This document shows positions 35,437-46,848 of a stretch of 64,000 nucleotides of DNA, one piece after another (the first letter of the stretch is position 1; every line of letters starts with the position of its first letter). This DNA comes from Trichaptum fuscoviolaceum (taxonomy: Eukaryota; Basidiomycota; Agaricomycetes; Hymenochaetales; Trichaptaceae), in the NCBI GenBank assembly GCA_910574455.1, contig CAJSYZ010000008.1:2792707-2856706 (forward strand), in the 5' to 3' direction. Both the position numbers and the translations under genes were made by a program. Under the pieces are notes generated by a model, which did not search any database, was not told the DNA's origin, and saw nothing but the letters and a program-made list of their open reading frames with translations.

Positions 35437-35462
35437 GTGAGTCACGTAACGGTCCAAGACTG
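35437..35462 (-). repeat. Right terminal inverted repeat of pogo-like element
   Basis: Inverted copy of 28812-28837: contains GTGAGTCA and ends GTCCAAGACTG, followed immediately by TA at 35463-35464. Confidence 0.8.
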
Positions 35463-35685
35463 TAGCTATCCAATCTAGCATGTGAGCAACAGTCAGTATG
35501 TTATAAGGCATCGCAATAACATCACCCATCCTTTTCTCCGCACTTCCTCAACTAGGAGCGGGATTAGTCCTCTAGGTGGAAAGGCTACGACCTAACTGTA
35601 AGTTGTTATCAACTAGTGTGATGTCGCTGATGGTTGATAAAGTGCAGAGATTCCGACGATATCGCCTTATCGGAACTGCGCTGCG

Positions 35686-37398
35686 ATGTTCTCTGCTCAT
35701 CGCGCTGTGCCTGAAGAAGATGAGCTTAACGCAAAAGCCTATGCAAGGCAACTCGTCCGTTCGGTATCTCGCCTAGTCAGAAGGAAGGGCGGCGGAGGAC
35801 ACGGCAGCTCGACCCACGGCGGTGGCTCATCAACGCATGGCAGCAGCAGTGGGGGAGGATCGTCAAGCAGTGGGGGCTCGTCATCCAGCGGAGGTTCGTC
35901 ATCCAGCCATCATGGTTCTGGGTCATCTAGCAGCAGTGGGACGAAGGGCGGCGGAAACAATAGCCCAGCTGTCCGACATGGTGCATCCTCCACGTTCACG
36001 AACTCCCCAGGTGCAAAGAGTTTCAGCATGTCGAATTTAGGGAACATAAAGGGTACTGCGTCGCCGTACTCTGACGGTGGAGGTTCTCGCTTCGTGTTGG
36101 GATCAGATACAACGTTCAGTGGCCGGGAGGCTGGAGGTTCTGATAGGGTGAGTTGCCCGATAATATCATCGTATTCTACAGACAGAATGAGATAGATGTT
36201 GATTTAGACCTCTGTGTATGGCACGTCACGCTTTGGAAGTGGTTATCCGTATGGTGGCTATGGGACCTACGTTGACTCCAGACCGTTGCCTTATGTCTTT
36301 TATCCTTCACCGCCACGCCATTACTATTATGGCGGGCAAGAGGTACGTACTTGGCAAACGCAAACTTAGCGATCTTGCTAATTGTCTTAATTGTCCGTAG
36401 TATCTGAACGCAACAGATCGCCCTGGAGGGAACCTCTCTGTAGCAATCATTCAACCCTCCTATAACACAAGTTTCGTCACCTATCGCATCCTCGGAGACA
36501 ACTCGTCCGTTTTCTCCGTTCTAGACGCGCTCATCGCCAACTGCTCCGTAGCTAACAGTTCTTCGTCGATCTCACCCTACTCGCCCTCGCCCTCTACTTG
36601 GCCGCTCCCGGAACAGATAATCCAGTACTATCGGGCGTCGTCGTTCAGCTTGTCTTTGGATGGATATAACAACACAGCTGCACTGCCCTCCAACATGCCT
36701 GCATCAAATAGCAGTGCTCCTGTGCCGCTTGACCAAGATATCCCATTGCCGACGGGGCTGAATACAACCTTTTTGTTCTGCGTTAATACGACGATTGGTG
36801 CAAGTGTACCTCTTATGGATGCTACAAAGCATGGACTTTCTGGAGGAATCATTGCGATGATTGTGATCCTGTCGATTGCAGGAGCCCTGTCAATTGTCTC
36901 GATTATATATTGGCTGTATCGGAGGCACCGAGTTAAACAGATTCTCAGGTTTGCTGAATCCTACCTACTTGTGTGGAATAATCAACTCACAGACTTCCTA
37001 GGGAAATCCGGGGCGATGACTATGTCGAGCCGGAGGATTCCAGGCCCATGAAAGGCTCTAAATTGATGTCTAGCATCCCCTTCGCCAAACGCTTCGGATA
37101 CCGTTCTGTGCGCAAGCCTGAGTCTCAAACTGAGAAAAACGAAAGCAAGGATGAGCACGACTTCCAAGGTTCTCCTTCACCGATCGGCCGTTCAAGCATC
37201 TCAGAAGACAGTTCATCCGAGCCACCAGCGTACTCGAAGGAATTGTACGACGAAACCCCGCTTGGGGCTGAGGGGAATGTAGAACACACCATGCCCGAGC
37301 ACGATCCAGCAAAGCACGCTGCCCAATCGGAACATACCCACAAGAACGAGAAAGATGACGATACCCCGACTTTCCCCGTCCCACACCCGAACGTGTAA
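35686..37398 (+). CDS. Ser/Gly-rich single-pass membrane protein of unknown function
   Basis: Four exons (35686-36147, 36208-36342, 36401-36948, 37002-37398) give 513 residues. Residues ~35-85 are a Gly/Ser/His repeat tract (SSSGGGSSSSGGSSS type). A Tyr/Gly/Pro-rich stretch follows, then an NxS/T-rich domain with two Cys residues (ANCSVANSS, FLFCVNTT). One clear membrane span is IIAMIVILSIAGALSIVSIIYWL, followed by a basic stop-transfer and a charged cytoplasmic tail. The layout suggests a cell-surface protein with the N-terminal side outside. No convincing signal peptide is found at the chosen ATG (35686), so an upstream exon may be missing; the transposon right end lies only 220 bp upstream. 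Such proteins are widespread but unstudied in Agaricomycetes. Confidence 0.7.
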
Positions 37399-39471
37399 AT
37401 GTTCGACTATAGGGCAGCTTACATGGTGTACTACTTTATACTTCTTATCTATAAGACGCCTAGGTTCCCACTGGTTGGAGGAATTTTGCTTGCGTTGGTC
37501 CCAGTATTGAACTCCCAGTGTTGAACTCCCAGGTTTTGAAGCCGCTTCAACTCAAGGACATGCCAGTGCGAGCGCCACCCATTTCGCGATCCGAATCCCA
37601 TTGACTCACCGCTTTGCAGCGTTCACTTCCACAAGCACAGCTATTGCACCGGTTCCACTTTGGAGGCGCTGATATAGAACCTTTCAGAAAACAAAACGTC
37701 AGTCCTTTTGAGATTAGCTAGGTCGAAAAACGCGTCTCAGTATAGAGGATACCACTATCCTCCTTGTGAGTCTGTTCCCGGCGCTGTTTTCGAAGCTGTG
37801 TCATACAGCTGTGACTCATTCTCTGGACACGGGTTTCCTTTTCTTCTGTGGCTATACCAGGAACAAGATAACTATCATGGCTCCCCAGAGTCATGTACGC
37901 AAGATAGATGATGCTATTTCAAGGGGCTGCTAGATTTCTGTCTGCTTATTCTGATCTACCACGAGCTATAGGCGGTTTGAAGGCTGACTAGCCTAGAAAA
38001 CTTTTTTATTTCATCGGATCATTGTGAACCGCTTCCAGAACTGCAGCTGCTCGTGGGCCAGATGACGAGTTGTCGCGGCCATTATCCACAAGATGAACGT
38101 CCGCCGCCTTGCAAAGGAGGTGATGTGATCATTGCAGAAGCTCGTGCTAAATCCTCGAGAGACTATACCTGATTCTGCGTTCCTCACATCTTATTGAAAC
38201 TCTAGTACTGTGCCTTCGCTACTGGAATATGGCAGGAGCTGTTTTGTAATGAAAGCGGTGTATTCAAGTCCTGTTCCTACCGTTCCTTGTCTAGTGGCTA
38301 GGGTGTCGTGTCAATGAAATCACATATAGTGTACCTTCATGTGATGCCATGTGCTGCACGAGGCAACTCCTGGACCCAGCTTCGGCTTGCTAATGGCTCT
38401 CCAGCGCACTGTAGTGCCTTTCGTCGTATCTCATCTTCAACGAGTGACATCTCAGGTCAATCTCAGGCAACAAATTGTGAATCAGCAGTACTGGATTGGT
38501 GTGCGAACGCTGTGCGTTGTTTCTGTACTTGGGAAGATCCGAGCACGTCCGAAACCACAAAGGAACATAGTACCTCAAGGGACAATCTTCGGAAACGTAG
38601 TATACGCCTCATGGAATATAGTAATCCTTAGATAAGTGGGGTCATTCACCAACAAACTCTCTGCCTCGCATATTGACACATAATCTCTTGCGATGCAGGT
38701 TGAAACTCGTATACGACTGTACAAGCCCAAGCGCCGTGCACTGTTTCGGAGGACGAAAATAGTACCAAGACACGTAATAAGAGCGATTTATCCCTTCTTC
38801 GCCTTCAAGTTTGGCAAATGCTTCACAAGCTTCTACAGCCGCGAACCCAATACTGACTCGAATATCGAACAGCCACACCCCTATGGGATCCTTCATGTGA
38901 TCAATCTCAAGTAGGCTTTGGGCTGTACGTGGAATCGTGGATGGATTATGATGTACATCAATTTTAGAAGTGGATTGACTCGGAAGTGCGGTAAAACTAG
39001 GAAGGCTGGGTTTTCAAGTCGGTCTTAGTATACTAAGTATGACCGAAGTATATGACTGGTCTTATAATACGTATCGGTGGCTGCGTGCGTAGTATAAGTT
39101 GGATCTGCACATATACCTGAGGATTGTCGCAGACAAATAAGCGCCCACATAGACCCACAACTTGAATTTGAATAATTACATAAAGTTGTTTCGCCCGGTA
39201 CAACCGCGACCTATGCATCGCCTCTTTCCTCCCATCCCTCACTGCATCATATATAAGACGTGCGATAGAAATGGACGGCCCATTCTCCTTCCTTCTGTGG
39301 GGGAGGGGAATACGCCGAGAGGTGTCCAATCAGTCAACCACTTTTCGAATTGTGAACATTGACGAGCTTTGTCCTCACGCAGAATCATCTTCAAATCAAC
39401 ATTCGAAGACAAAGCCCCTCTGCTCTCCACATATATAGTATCTCGAACATACAAGGTGCCTCTATCATTGC
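37399..39471. other. Two-kilobase intergenic region, no supported gene
   Basis: Overlapping ORFs at 38308-38635 and 38642-38914 have no family features or coherent splice structure. A short direct repeat (TTGAACTCCCAG, twice) lies near 37505-37530, and a palindrome CTTAGTATACTAAG near 39025. The last ~100 bp should hold the promoter of the metacaspase-like gene. Confidence 0.4.
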
Positions 39472-42288
39472 ATGGCACCCTCCGAACCTCCGAGTCAATC
39501 CGCTCAGGTAGCAAAAGCAAAGTTCGCTAGCTCATCACTTAACAGTGAACCGACCGATCGGGCGCTCCTCATTGGCATCCAATATAGCGAGAGTATCTTC
39601 CATCATCCGCTCTCACAGCCCCATAGCGATGTTGCACTCATGAAGGATGCGCTCATCTGTGAGTATCTACTCTTCACTCGTAAGGACATCATTGTCAATT
39701 GCCACTACTTTTGTTGCAGCGTTGTATCACTATGACGAGAACAAGATACAAGTGCTGATGGACGACGGGAATCCGAATCGTCCACCTCCGACGAAAGCTA
39801 ACATTGTGAGTAACTGGATCACCTCTGAACATACATTTTCTTATCAAATATCACATACAGTTGGATGCAATGGCGTATCTAATGCAAGACGTGCAGGCCG
39901 GGGACAGGCTATTTTTTCATTGTAAGAGCATATTGGTCATTGGGATTGTTGCTTATTTCTTCATCTCCTCTTGAAGTCTCCGGTCATGGGCTCCAAGCAC
40001 CTTGTTCAGAAGATGACTTAACCGAAGTTGATGGGAAAGACGAACGTGAGTCCTCTAGATTGACAGCAAGTGTTCTTATTAAAGTCGAATCCAGTGATTG
40101 TACCACTCGACGCAACGGACGACGAGACAACCTGGATTAGGGACAATGTGTGTCAATCAACCACTTACCTATATACCGACGTTGAACTCCTATAACTATA
40201 GCAACTCAACGAGATATTGGTCAAGAGGCTCCCAATTGGAGCTTCCTTAGTGGTACGCCTTTAATAAGTTTCTGATGTTTTCAACAATCTGTTCATCTCA
40301 CCTTCTACTTGTAGGCTGTATTCGATATGTGCCATGCTGGAACTCCATTGGGTGAGTCGCAGTACGATTATGATGGTGCACATAAACGTACTGACTTCTG
40401 CAGACCTTACTTATCACGAGGACAAGTGGTATACGCCCATAATCAACACTTTCCGCCGAACCTCAAACAATCTGCGTAAATTCAGCAAAAGTTCGTTACA
40501 CATTTACTTCATCCGTATCAAATGTATTCTTATCGTCTTCACATCCTTATCGAATAGCTTTCAGTCCGACAACCTCCCGTCAAAATTCTGTGTCCGTCCT
40601 AGCTTCATCCGCGGCCTCGGAATCCATTCACACACAACGGAAACTATCAAGTAACGACGGAACCTCCATCGTATGTTATGAGCGCGTCTCGGGAAAGACT
40701 GTTAAGAAGCATTCGGTCGACTTGTCTTCGTCCTCGCCTCCGCCAAGCGAGAATAGGAACGTTGATGGAATGCCATTGCCTCGGAGAATGTCGCTCTCAA
40801 ATGTTGATCGGTCTCTTAATCTGGTATTCCAGCCCGGACCACCTACATTACGACCCATAAGCATTAGTGCTTCCTCGGACATGGGGTTGGTCGCAATGCG
40901 GCACACATCAAGTCCGAGCTCTGGACCAAAACACCGGGATAGCGGGAGCTCAACCTTTGGCTTGCGCGTAGATCAGCTTCACGTTCCTCCGTTGTCGCCT
41001 GTTCCTGAATCTCCAGCGACAGCTTCGCTGACGCTGTATGACCAATCACTGAACCCTGCAGCTTCTGTGTCCGAAACGATGGGTACGCATGGAAAGCATC
41101 GGGCTTGTTGCATTGACCTTAATCTGCGTTGGACTCATTTCTGGCGCCCGGACATCGGTGTTCCGGGTGTACTCAATAAAGAGAACGAAGATATCCTCGA
41201 GGAAAGTGGTGCGAATCGAGGCACCAGCTTCTTGCGGTACTTCAAGTCCAAGCAGGCTCGTCAAGCATCTCAGGTGTCGAATGCAAGTACCAGACCGCTT
41301 GACCCTCAAAACCTGTCAAGCACTGTACCAAGTGCCTCCGATATGCAAGATTGCATCGGGTTGAACATGCTCTCGGATGTTCCTTTCAGAGTTCAATCTC
41401 CTTCCTGTGATTCGTTCAGCTCACTCGGAAGTCCTGCCCGATGCCTGTCCCCCATCCCTCTTCGTCAGCCATTGTTAGGTTTCGCAAAGTGTGTGCCATC
41501 CGATACTTCCGAGCATCAACTCTCAATAGGAAGCATATCGTATCCGCCTGGCCCCTCGAGTTCTACCCGTAACGATCTGGTGCCGGAGGACCCTGATACT
41601 CCGTTGGCTGTGCGTAACTTCAAATTCCACCATGTGCAATGGTTCTTACTTACATTGGTTTGTAGTATTCCATTGGTGCAGCTGATGATGATCAGCTCGC
41701 ATACGAATACAGGATGTCCGTGACAGAAGTGCTTGTCAAGACTTTGAGTAAGTTGTTGGTAGATGTCGTAGCTGTACTCTGAATTAACTGATTGCGAAGG
41801 GAAAAATCCTCACCCAACCTACAAGGAGTTAATGACGGAGCTGAGGTTTGTTGTTTTGCTACACTTACTGCATGTATGGGGAATAACTTGTCCGCGCAGC
41901 CGTTACCTGCACCAGGCTTCCGAAGAGATGCACAAGTTCTTTGAGCAACAGAAGGCAGACGAGGATGCAGGTCGGGTTAATTGTAATGCTAGTTCCACAC
42001 CAAAGAGACAAACGACAGAGTTTCACAAGATGAAGAAGATCATAGAAGAGACAAGAGAACATGTGCTGCAAGACAGGCCATTTCAACGACCTGTAGTGAG
42101 TCTTGTGATCTTCAAGTTGCCTAAAAATAGAACCAATTAACTAATTTATTGCAGCTTGGAACACTATCTCAAACAGTGAGTTTACCTACTTGATTATCCA
42201 TTACTATTTAAATATAAATATACATTAGGATTATAACTCACAGATATTCATGGCAAGGCCTAAGGCATCTTGCCAGTCAAAGCTGTAG
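39472..42288 (+). CDS. Metacaspase-like peptidase C14 protein, copy 1
   Basis: Fourteen exons sum to 691 residues. The caspase-fold p20 region starts with DRALLIGIQYSES and DVALMKDALI. It carries the catalytic pair: His115 in FHFSGHG and Cys175 in VFDMCHAGT, each in the expected context. After the catalytic domain comes a long Ser/Pro-rich region of about 350 residues encoded by one exon (40558-41613). Small exons then encode VTEVLVKTLRKNPHPTYKELMTEL. The arrangement differs from classical Yca1-type metacaspases, which have an N-terminal prodomain and a short C-terminus. Substrates are unknown; family members cleave after Arg/Lys. Exons of 61, 69, 53, 51, 37 and 21 nt are shared in size with the neighbour at 43095, showing tandem duplication. 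Confidence 0.86.
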
Positions 42289-43094
42289 GTTCTTTAGAAT
42301 GGCATTGTCATTTACAACTGTTGTAGTAGTTGTTTGTTTTCACATTTTATGCATTCTTTTTCTTCATGATTTCATTCTATGACAACATTATGCTCAGCAC
42401 TTACTTAGTACTCTATACAGATGAATATCATCTTTCTGCTTTTTACCTCATGCTCTTTATTTTTCTCATTGCATTGTCTATGTAAACTATGACTCTCACT
42501 AAAAACCAGTAATTAGTGCCATAACTTTGCTAGTGCTGAGTGCTTGGAATTGAGTGTAAGTAATAATTGAGTGACTACCATTCATGGAAATCACTTTGGG
42601 TCCACACGAGGCCCTGCCGTGTTTTTCTATTCCTACCGCATCGTCTTCCTTGATGGCTTCTTACATTCCAACTACCGTCGATAGACTGCCAGCACCAGAA
42701 CAGGTGCGTAAAATGCTAGCTGTTAGTACGAACACCAAGCATCCAAACAATATCTGAGACAATCAGAATAAACGACTACATCTGTGGAGCGAGGGAAGGA
42801 GTCCAAGGGACATAGCGGTGTACTATTGCCGTGAGTTTCCTAGGTTTTGATGCCCGTTGCTGTGTTGAGTCCAATCAACATCTATAGAACTATACTAGAT
42901 CTTTCAAGTTGTGGCACAGGCAATAGATCACTCTCATCACCGGATGATTTTCCGACGCTCTAACAACAACCGCTGGAACCAAGGGGCAATTGGACCTGTG
43001 TGGAGGCGCCTCGCTCGTTGCACTAGACTCAAAGTATAAGGAGCGTCACCCGCCAGAGCACCTCACCCTCACCTTACAGTCGTTGGGCACAGAG
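42289..43094. other. Spacer between the two metacaspase-like genes
   Basis: T-rich at first (3' flank of copy 1), then about 500 bp with no supported ORF before the copy 2 start codon. No mobile element or repeat was recognised. Confidence 0.4.
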
Positions 43095-45808
43095 ATGCCC
43101 TCGACACCCTCATCAATGCGACCTGCGCGCTTTCCTCGGAACATCTTACCTCACGTCATGACCGATGGTGTTGAGACGCGCGAGCCGGTCGACAGGGCGG
43201 TCATCATCGGTATCGTCTACCATGCGAGCAAGGAATTCCCGGTTTTGACCTTACCGCATAGCGATGCATTGAAAGTAAAGGACTTGCTCATGGGTGAGAT
43301 GCTTTGTTACACCTCCGCCGCAGCTTTATACTGACTATTGATTAATACTGACTATTGATTATAGGCAAGTACCGATTCAAGGAAGAGAATATCTTGTTGC
43401 TGATGGATGATGGTACACATCGAGAACCGACACGAGCGAACATAGTGCGTCTCTCTGCACTACGCGCTGCATCACAAGTTAAGGATGCAATTTCCTGACG
43501 TCGCCTCCTTAGCTGAAAGCACTTGGCTGGTTGCTGAAGGACGCTCAATCCAAAGATCGCTTCGTCTTTCACTGTAGGCCACCATAGTGCAGCTTTCGAA
43601 CGCATCTGACTAACTCTTTTCTCAGACTCCGGGCATGGCGACCAGGTGCCATGTGAATTTCCTGATCCTACTGAGGACGATGGCATGGATGAAGGTAACA
43701 AATACTAACCCCTTATTAGACTGTGGCAGATATTGACTTTTGGCTCAGCGATCATCCCTTCTGATGCGACCAGTGACCCTGAAACTTGGATCATCGACAA
43801 TGTAACCTGCTGTCTCGAATCAAATATCGTCAATGGGAGCTTACCGCAGTTTTAGACATTGAACGACATGCTTGTGAAAAAGCTACCAGTTGGAGCGTTG
43901 TTACTTGCAAGTACCGAGGTCTACGACGAAGATCATCGATGTTAATCATTTCCTTCAGGCTATTTTTGACATGTGCCACGCTGGGACCGCTCTTGGTAAG
44001 CCTACTGCGCAAACACCACAATTGCATATGCCCTAACACCGATACAGATCTTAGGCACTATGAATGCTGCAATATCTGGTATGAGCCCTTCTTGCGATCC
44101 TTTAGAAGATGGACTCCTGATGCTCGACGGTATGGAGCTCAAGGTGGCGTATATTCATCAAGGGATTCTCTTATACTTATAGCTGAAATATCATTTAGCC
44201 CGTCGCGGTGCGATGTTCAGGTTACAAACTCCGAAGGCTTCAGATGGAAACGCAGAACCAGGCCCATCCATCCATCCACCTCGTCGATCTTCTACATCCA
44301 GCAGCGATCTGCAGTGCTCTTTCTATGTCTGCGAGCGTGTGTCGCGGAAGAAAATCCGTACCCGACATGTTGACGTTGATTTGGGCCCACCGGAACCAAG
44401 GGAGGGTGAGGTGGTCCGCAGGCTTTCCATCTCTGAGAGCACAAGAACAGTTAGAGTGGAGTTTGAGACGACAGCGTCTACATGTGCGGGTTCTGCTTCA
44501 TGTAGTGAACGAGAAGGGTCGACGTCAAACCTGCGGAAGCGGACTCCGCGAAGGAAATCTTCGAGTGGAGAGGGCTCTGCCGGGTTCAGAACCAACCACC
44601 ATCCTCTACTGTCTCCCGTGCCGGAAACAGTGGCTTTGCCGCTCAGCCCGCAGGCATCATCTTTGGCCATCGACTACGTCCCAACAGCTGGGTGCTGTAT
44701 CCCGATGCCTTTGAAAGTCCCCTTCCCAGCCCTACTTCGACGACTTTTAGCTAAAGTGAGAACAAGAAAGGCACGCGAAGGAAGCATCCTTATGGCACGC
44801 CATGGCACTGATAATGCGGGCAAAGTGGATAGAACGGTGCTCAAATTTCGAAAGCCAACTGGGTCGAGCGCTCAATCCGAGTCGAGGTCCAGTACAACGT
44901 CACTGCTCGATCAAAGCCAGCAATCCAGGCTTGCAAGATCCGACACTATCCCGTCCAGAGCTGGCATCGAATCTCCGGTCTGTGATTCGCCAGTTGCGAT
45001 GGCCGCCTTTGAGTTTGGCTTACGCTGCCAATCTCCTGAGTTTGAGCCTGCGCTAGGATGTCCCTCAGATGATTTCACGACGGGCCAAGTGGTGATCATT
45101 ATTCGCCATTTTGCAAAGTCTTTCGGTCTGACTTTGCGCACAGATCTCCATCGCTGCATCAACAGACGCTCAGCGTGCATTTGAAGACAGTCAGGGATCT
45201 TCAATGACTTCGGTACGCGTGCTTATTGCTTTGTAAACTAAGTAAAGGGTTAGATGACACATTTTTCCTCAGGTCTTAGTGTCAATTCTGGGTATATTTC
45301 TCGTCCCCTTGTTCTAGAACGCGAAAGATTTACTGATTATTGAGTAGACAAAACAGATGATGATCCTACATACAGCGAACTCATGACGGAGCTCAGGTCA
45401 GTACGGATGTGTTCGCGGACGTTCCACACTGACGATACCACCATATAGTGTCTGGTTTTACGAGTCAGCGACGGAAATGCACAGGTGGTTCAGGAAGCGC
45501 AAGCTAAAGCAGAAGGTTGAAGGGAACAAGCCGCGAAAAACAAGAACGTCCACTGAGTTGAAAAACGAACAGGCCATGGATGAGATGCAAGACCATGTCT
45601 TGAATGGCGAACCAATACAGAAACCTATTGTGAGTGACTAGCATATATATTGCTGAGAAAGGGAAGTGTGTCTGACACTGTCTGTGATAGCTTGGTAGTC
45701 AAAGAAAAATTGTGAGTTACTACGAATGCTCTTCCTTGTACTCTGAAGCTTACTGTATTACTGTACTGCTAGGACGTCACTAAAGTACGATTCTTGGAAA
45801 GAGAGTAA
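43095..45808 (+). CDS. Metacaspase-like peptidase C14 protein, copy 2
   Basis: Fifteen exons sum to 636 residues. DRAVIIGIVYHASKE opens the caspase fold. The catalytic His117 lies in FHYSGHGDQ and Cys177 in IFDMCHAGTALDL. The tail again has a Ser-rich region (single exon 44199-45088) and a conserved end with DDPTYSELMTELSVWFYESATEMHRW, matching TYKELMTELSRYLHQASEEMH of copy 1. The intron after the LLL motif (43907-43958) has a GC donor (GCAAGT) where copy 1 has GT. Six exon sizes are the same as in copy 1. Both catalytic residues are intact, so it should be an active peptidase. The exact splice at 44144-44198 is less certain than the rest. Confidence 0.83.
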
Positions 45809-46848
45809 TCCTACCCTATGTTACATATATCCTTTATTATTTTCTTCAACCAGCGGTATCTTATTGGCTAAGGTATTTATGGGAGTATTAATACATCAGT
45901 GAAGGGACGTTCCTCCGAATGTCATAACTGAGTGAAGAAGACAAGTGACCTCGCGGTCTTGTGCCCGAATGCATGCGATCAATGCGTAGTACTTATCGCT
46001 AGTCAACGATCTGAACACAAGACAGGAGTTTGCCAAGCCGTGATTAGTATGACAGTCGTCTTTGCAGAAACTTGTCGACGTAATTAGCTCGAGCTCTTAG
46101 CATCAGGCACAAGCTTCGTGCATCACCTGCGATGCGAAGGATTTAGTCAGTATGATGAACAGAAGAGCCTCGAAGGAAAAGCTGGAAACTAATGCGATGA
46201 GGAAGCACTCATTCAGATACCGTTGTAGAGTCAACTCATCAGGACCTCTTGGCCTTTCATTTAGCAGTTGGACAAAAGTTTCATCACAATGTCGTGCAAG
46301 CAGGGGAAGGTTGAAGGGGAGAACAGAGGCACAAAACTGACCATGTCGTGACACAATTGGTTCCCAAACTCACCAGATCAAACTTGACTCCTCCACCATC
46401 CAATCTCTACTGCTGATGTGACTGCAAGACTCTGCTTCTCCTTTTCTTATTGTCCCGAGTCAATTTGAGTCAGGTCATGGAAGAATAGTTTACGGAGTAG
46501 GCTGCCCGGTGTGACGAGAACATCGTGTCCACTGGTATTAGGCACGAGTCGGCAAGTTCATAGGAGCAGTCAGAGTTACTCAGGCAGCGCGACTCATAGC
46601 GAACTCGTGGTGGTGAAGAGGTGAACGGCGTAAAGCGGGCACGTTGATGGTCATTAAATATGCACAGCCTTCCGCAACGACTGGACAGCGTCGGGTAAAG
46701 CCATTCCGGGTAGCTGCGCCATTACTCCGTCGCTGCCGCTCTGTCTGGACCTCTCATCTCATATCTAGATCTAAGACTACAGTGCGTTTAAAGTATATAA
46801 AATGGTCGCCCTTGCTTTCTCATCGTTGTCTCCATCGATAACTTGGCC
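45809..46848. other. Intergenic region before the ankyrin gene
   Basis: One 83-codon minus ORF (46103-46354) contains a hydrophobic stretch but no recognisable family; it may be an isolated exon or chance. The stretch AAGTATATAAAATGG near 46790-46805 looks like a TATA box about 50 bp before the ankyrin gene ATG. Confidence 0.45.
46790..46803 (+). promoter_or_regulatory. Candidate TATA box of the ankyrin-repeat gene
   Basis: TATATAAA-like sequence about 50 bp upstream of the start codon at 46849, with a pyrimidine-rich leader between them. Inference from position and sequence only. Confidence 0.4.

Larger units (their letters stand above)
28812..35462. mobile_element. Pogo/Tc1-type DNA transposon, 6.65 kb, with captured URA2 sequence
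   Basis: Both ends carry a 26-bp inverted repeat starting CAGTCTTGGAC and continuing, after 7 less conserved bases, with TGACTCAC. Each is flanked outside by TA, as expected for Tc1/mariner/pogo insertion. Inside are an intact DDE transposase (29030-31263, minus) and a decayed URA2 fragment (31498 to about 34930, plus). No copy of the inverted repeat was found between transposase and URA2 sequence, so the simplest reading is one element that has picked up host DNA. The alternative is a transposon that lost its right end beside an unrelated solo end. Confidence 0.7.

Noticed and set aside
38308..38635. Two overlapping plus-strand ORFs of about 100 codons
   Set aside because: Overlap in different frames, have no recognisable domain, and neither extends by splicing.
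39020..39045. Palindrome CTTAGTATACTAAG as a possible operator or recombination site
   Set aside because: Single copy, no partner site and no regulator nearby; short AT-rich palindromes arise by chance.
46103..46354. 83-codon minus ORF with a hydrophobic stretch
   Set aside because: No family match or flanking exons; could be an isolated exon but not supportable.
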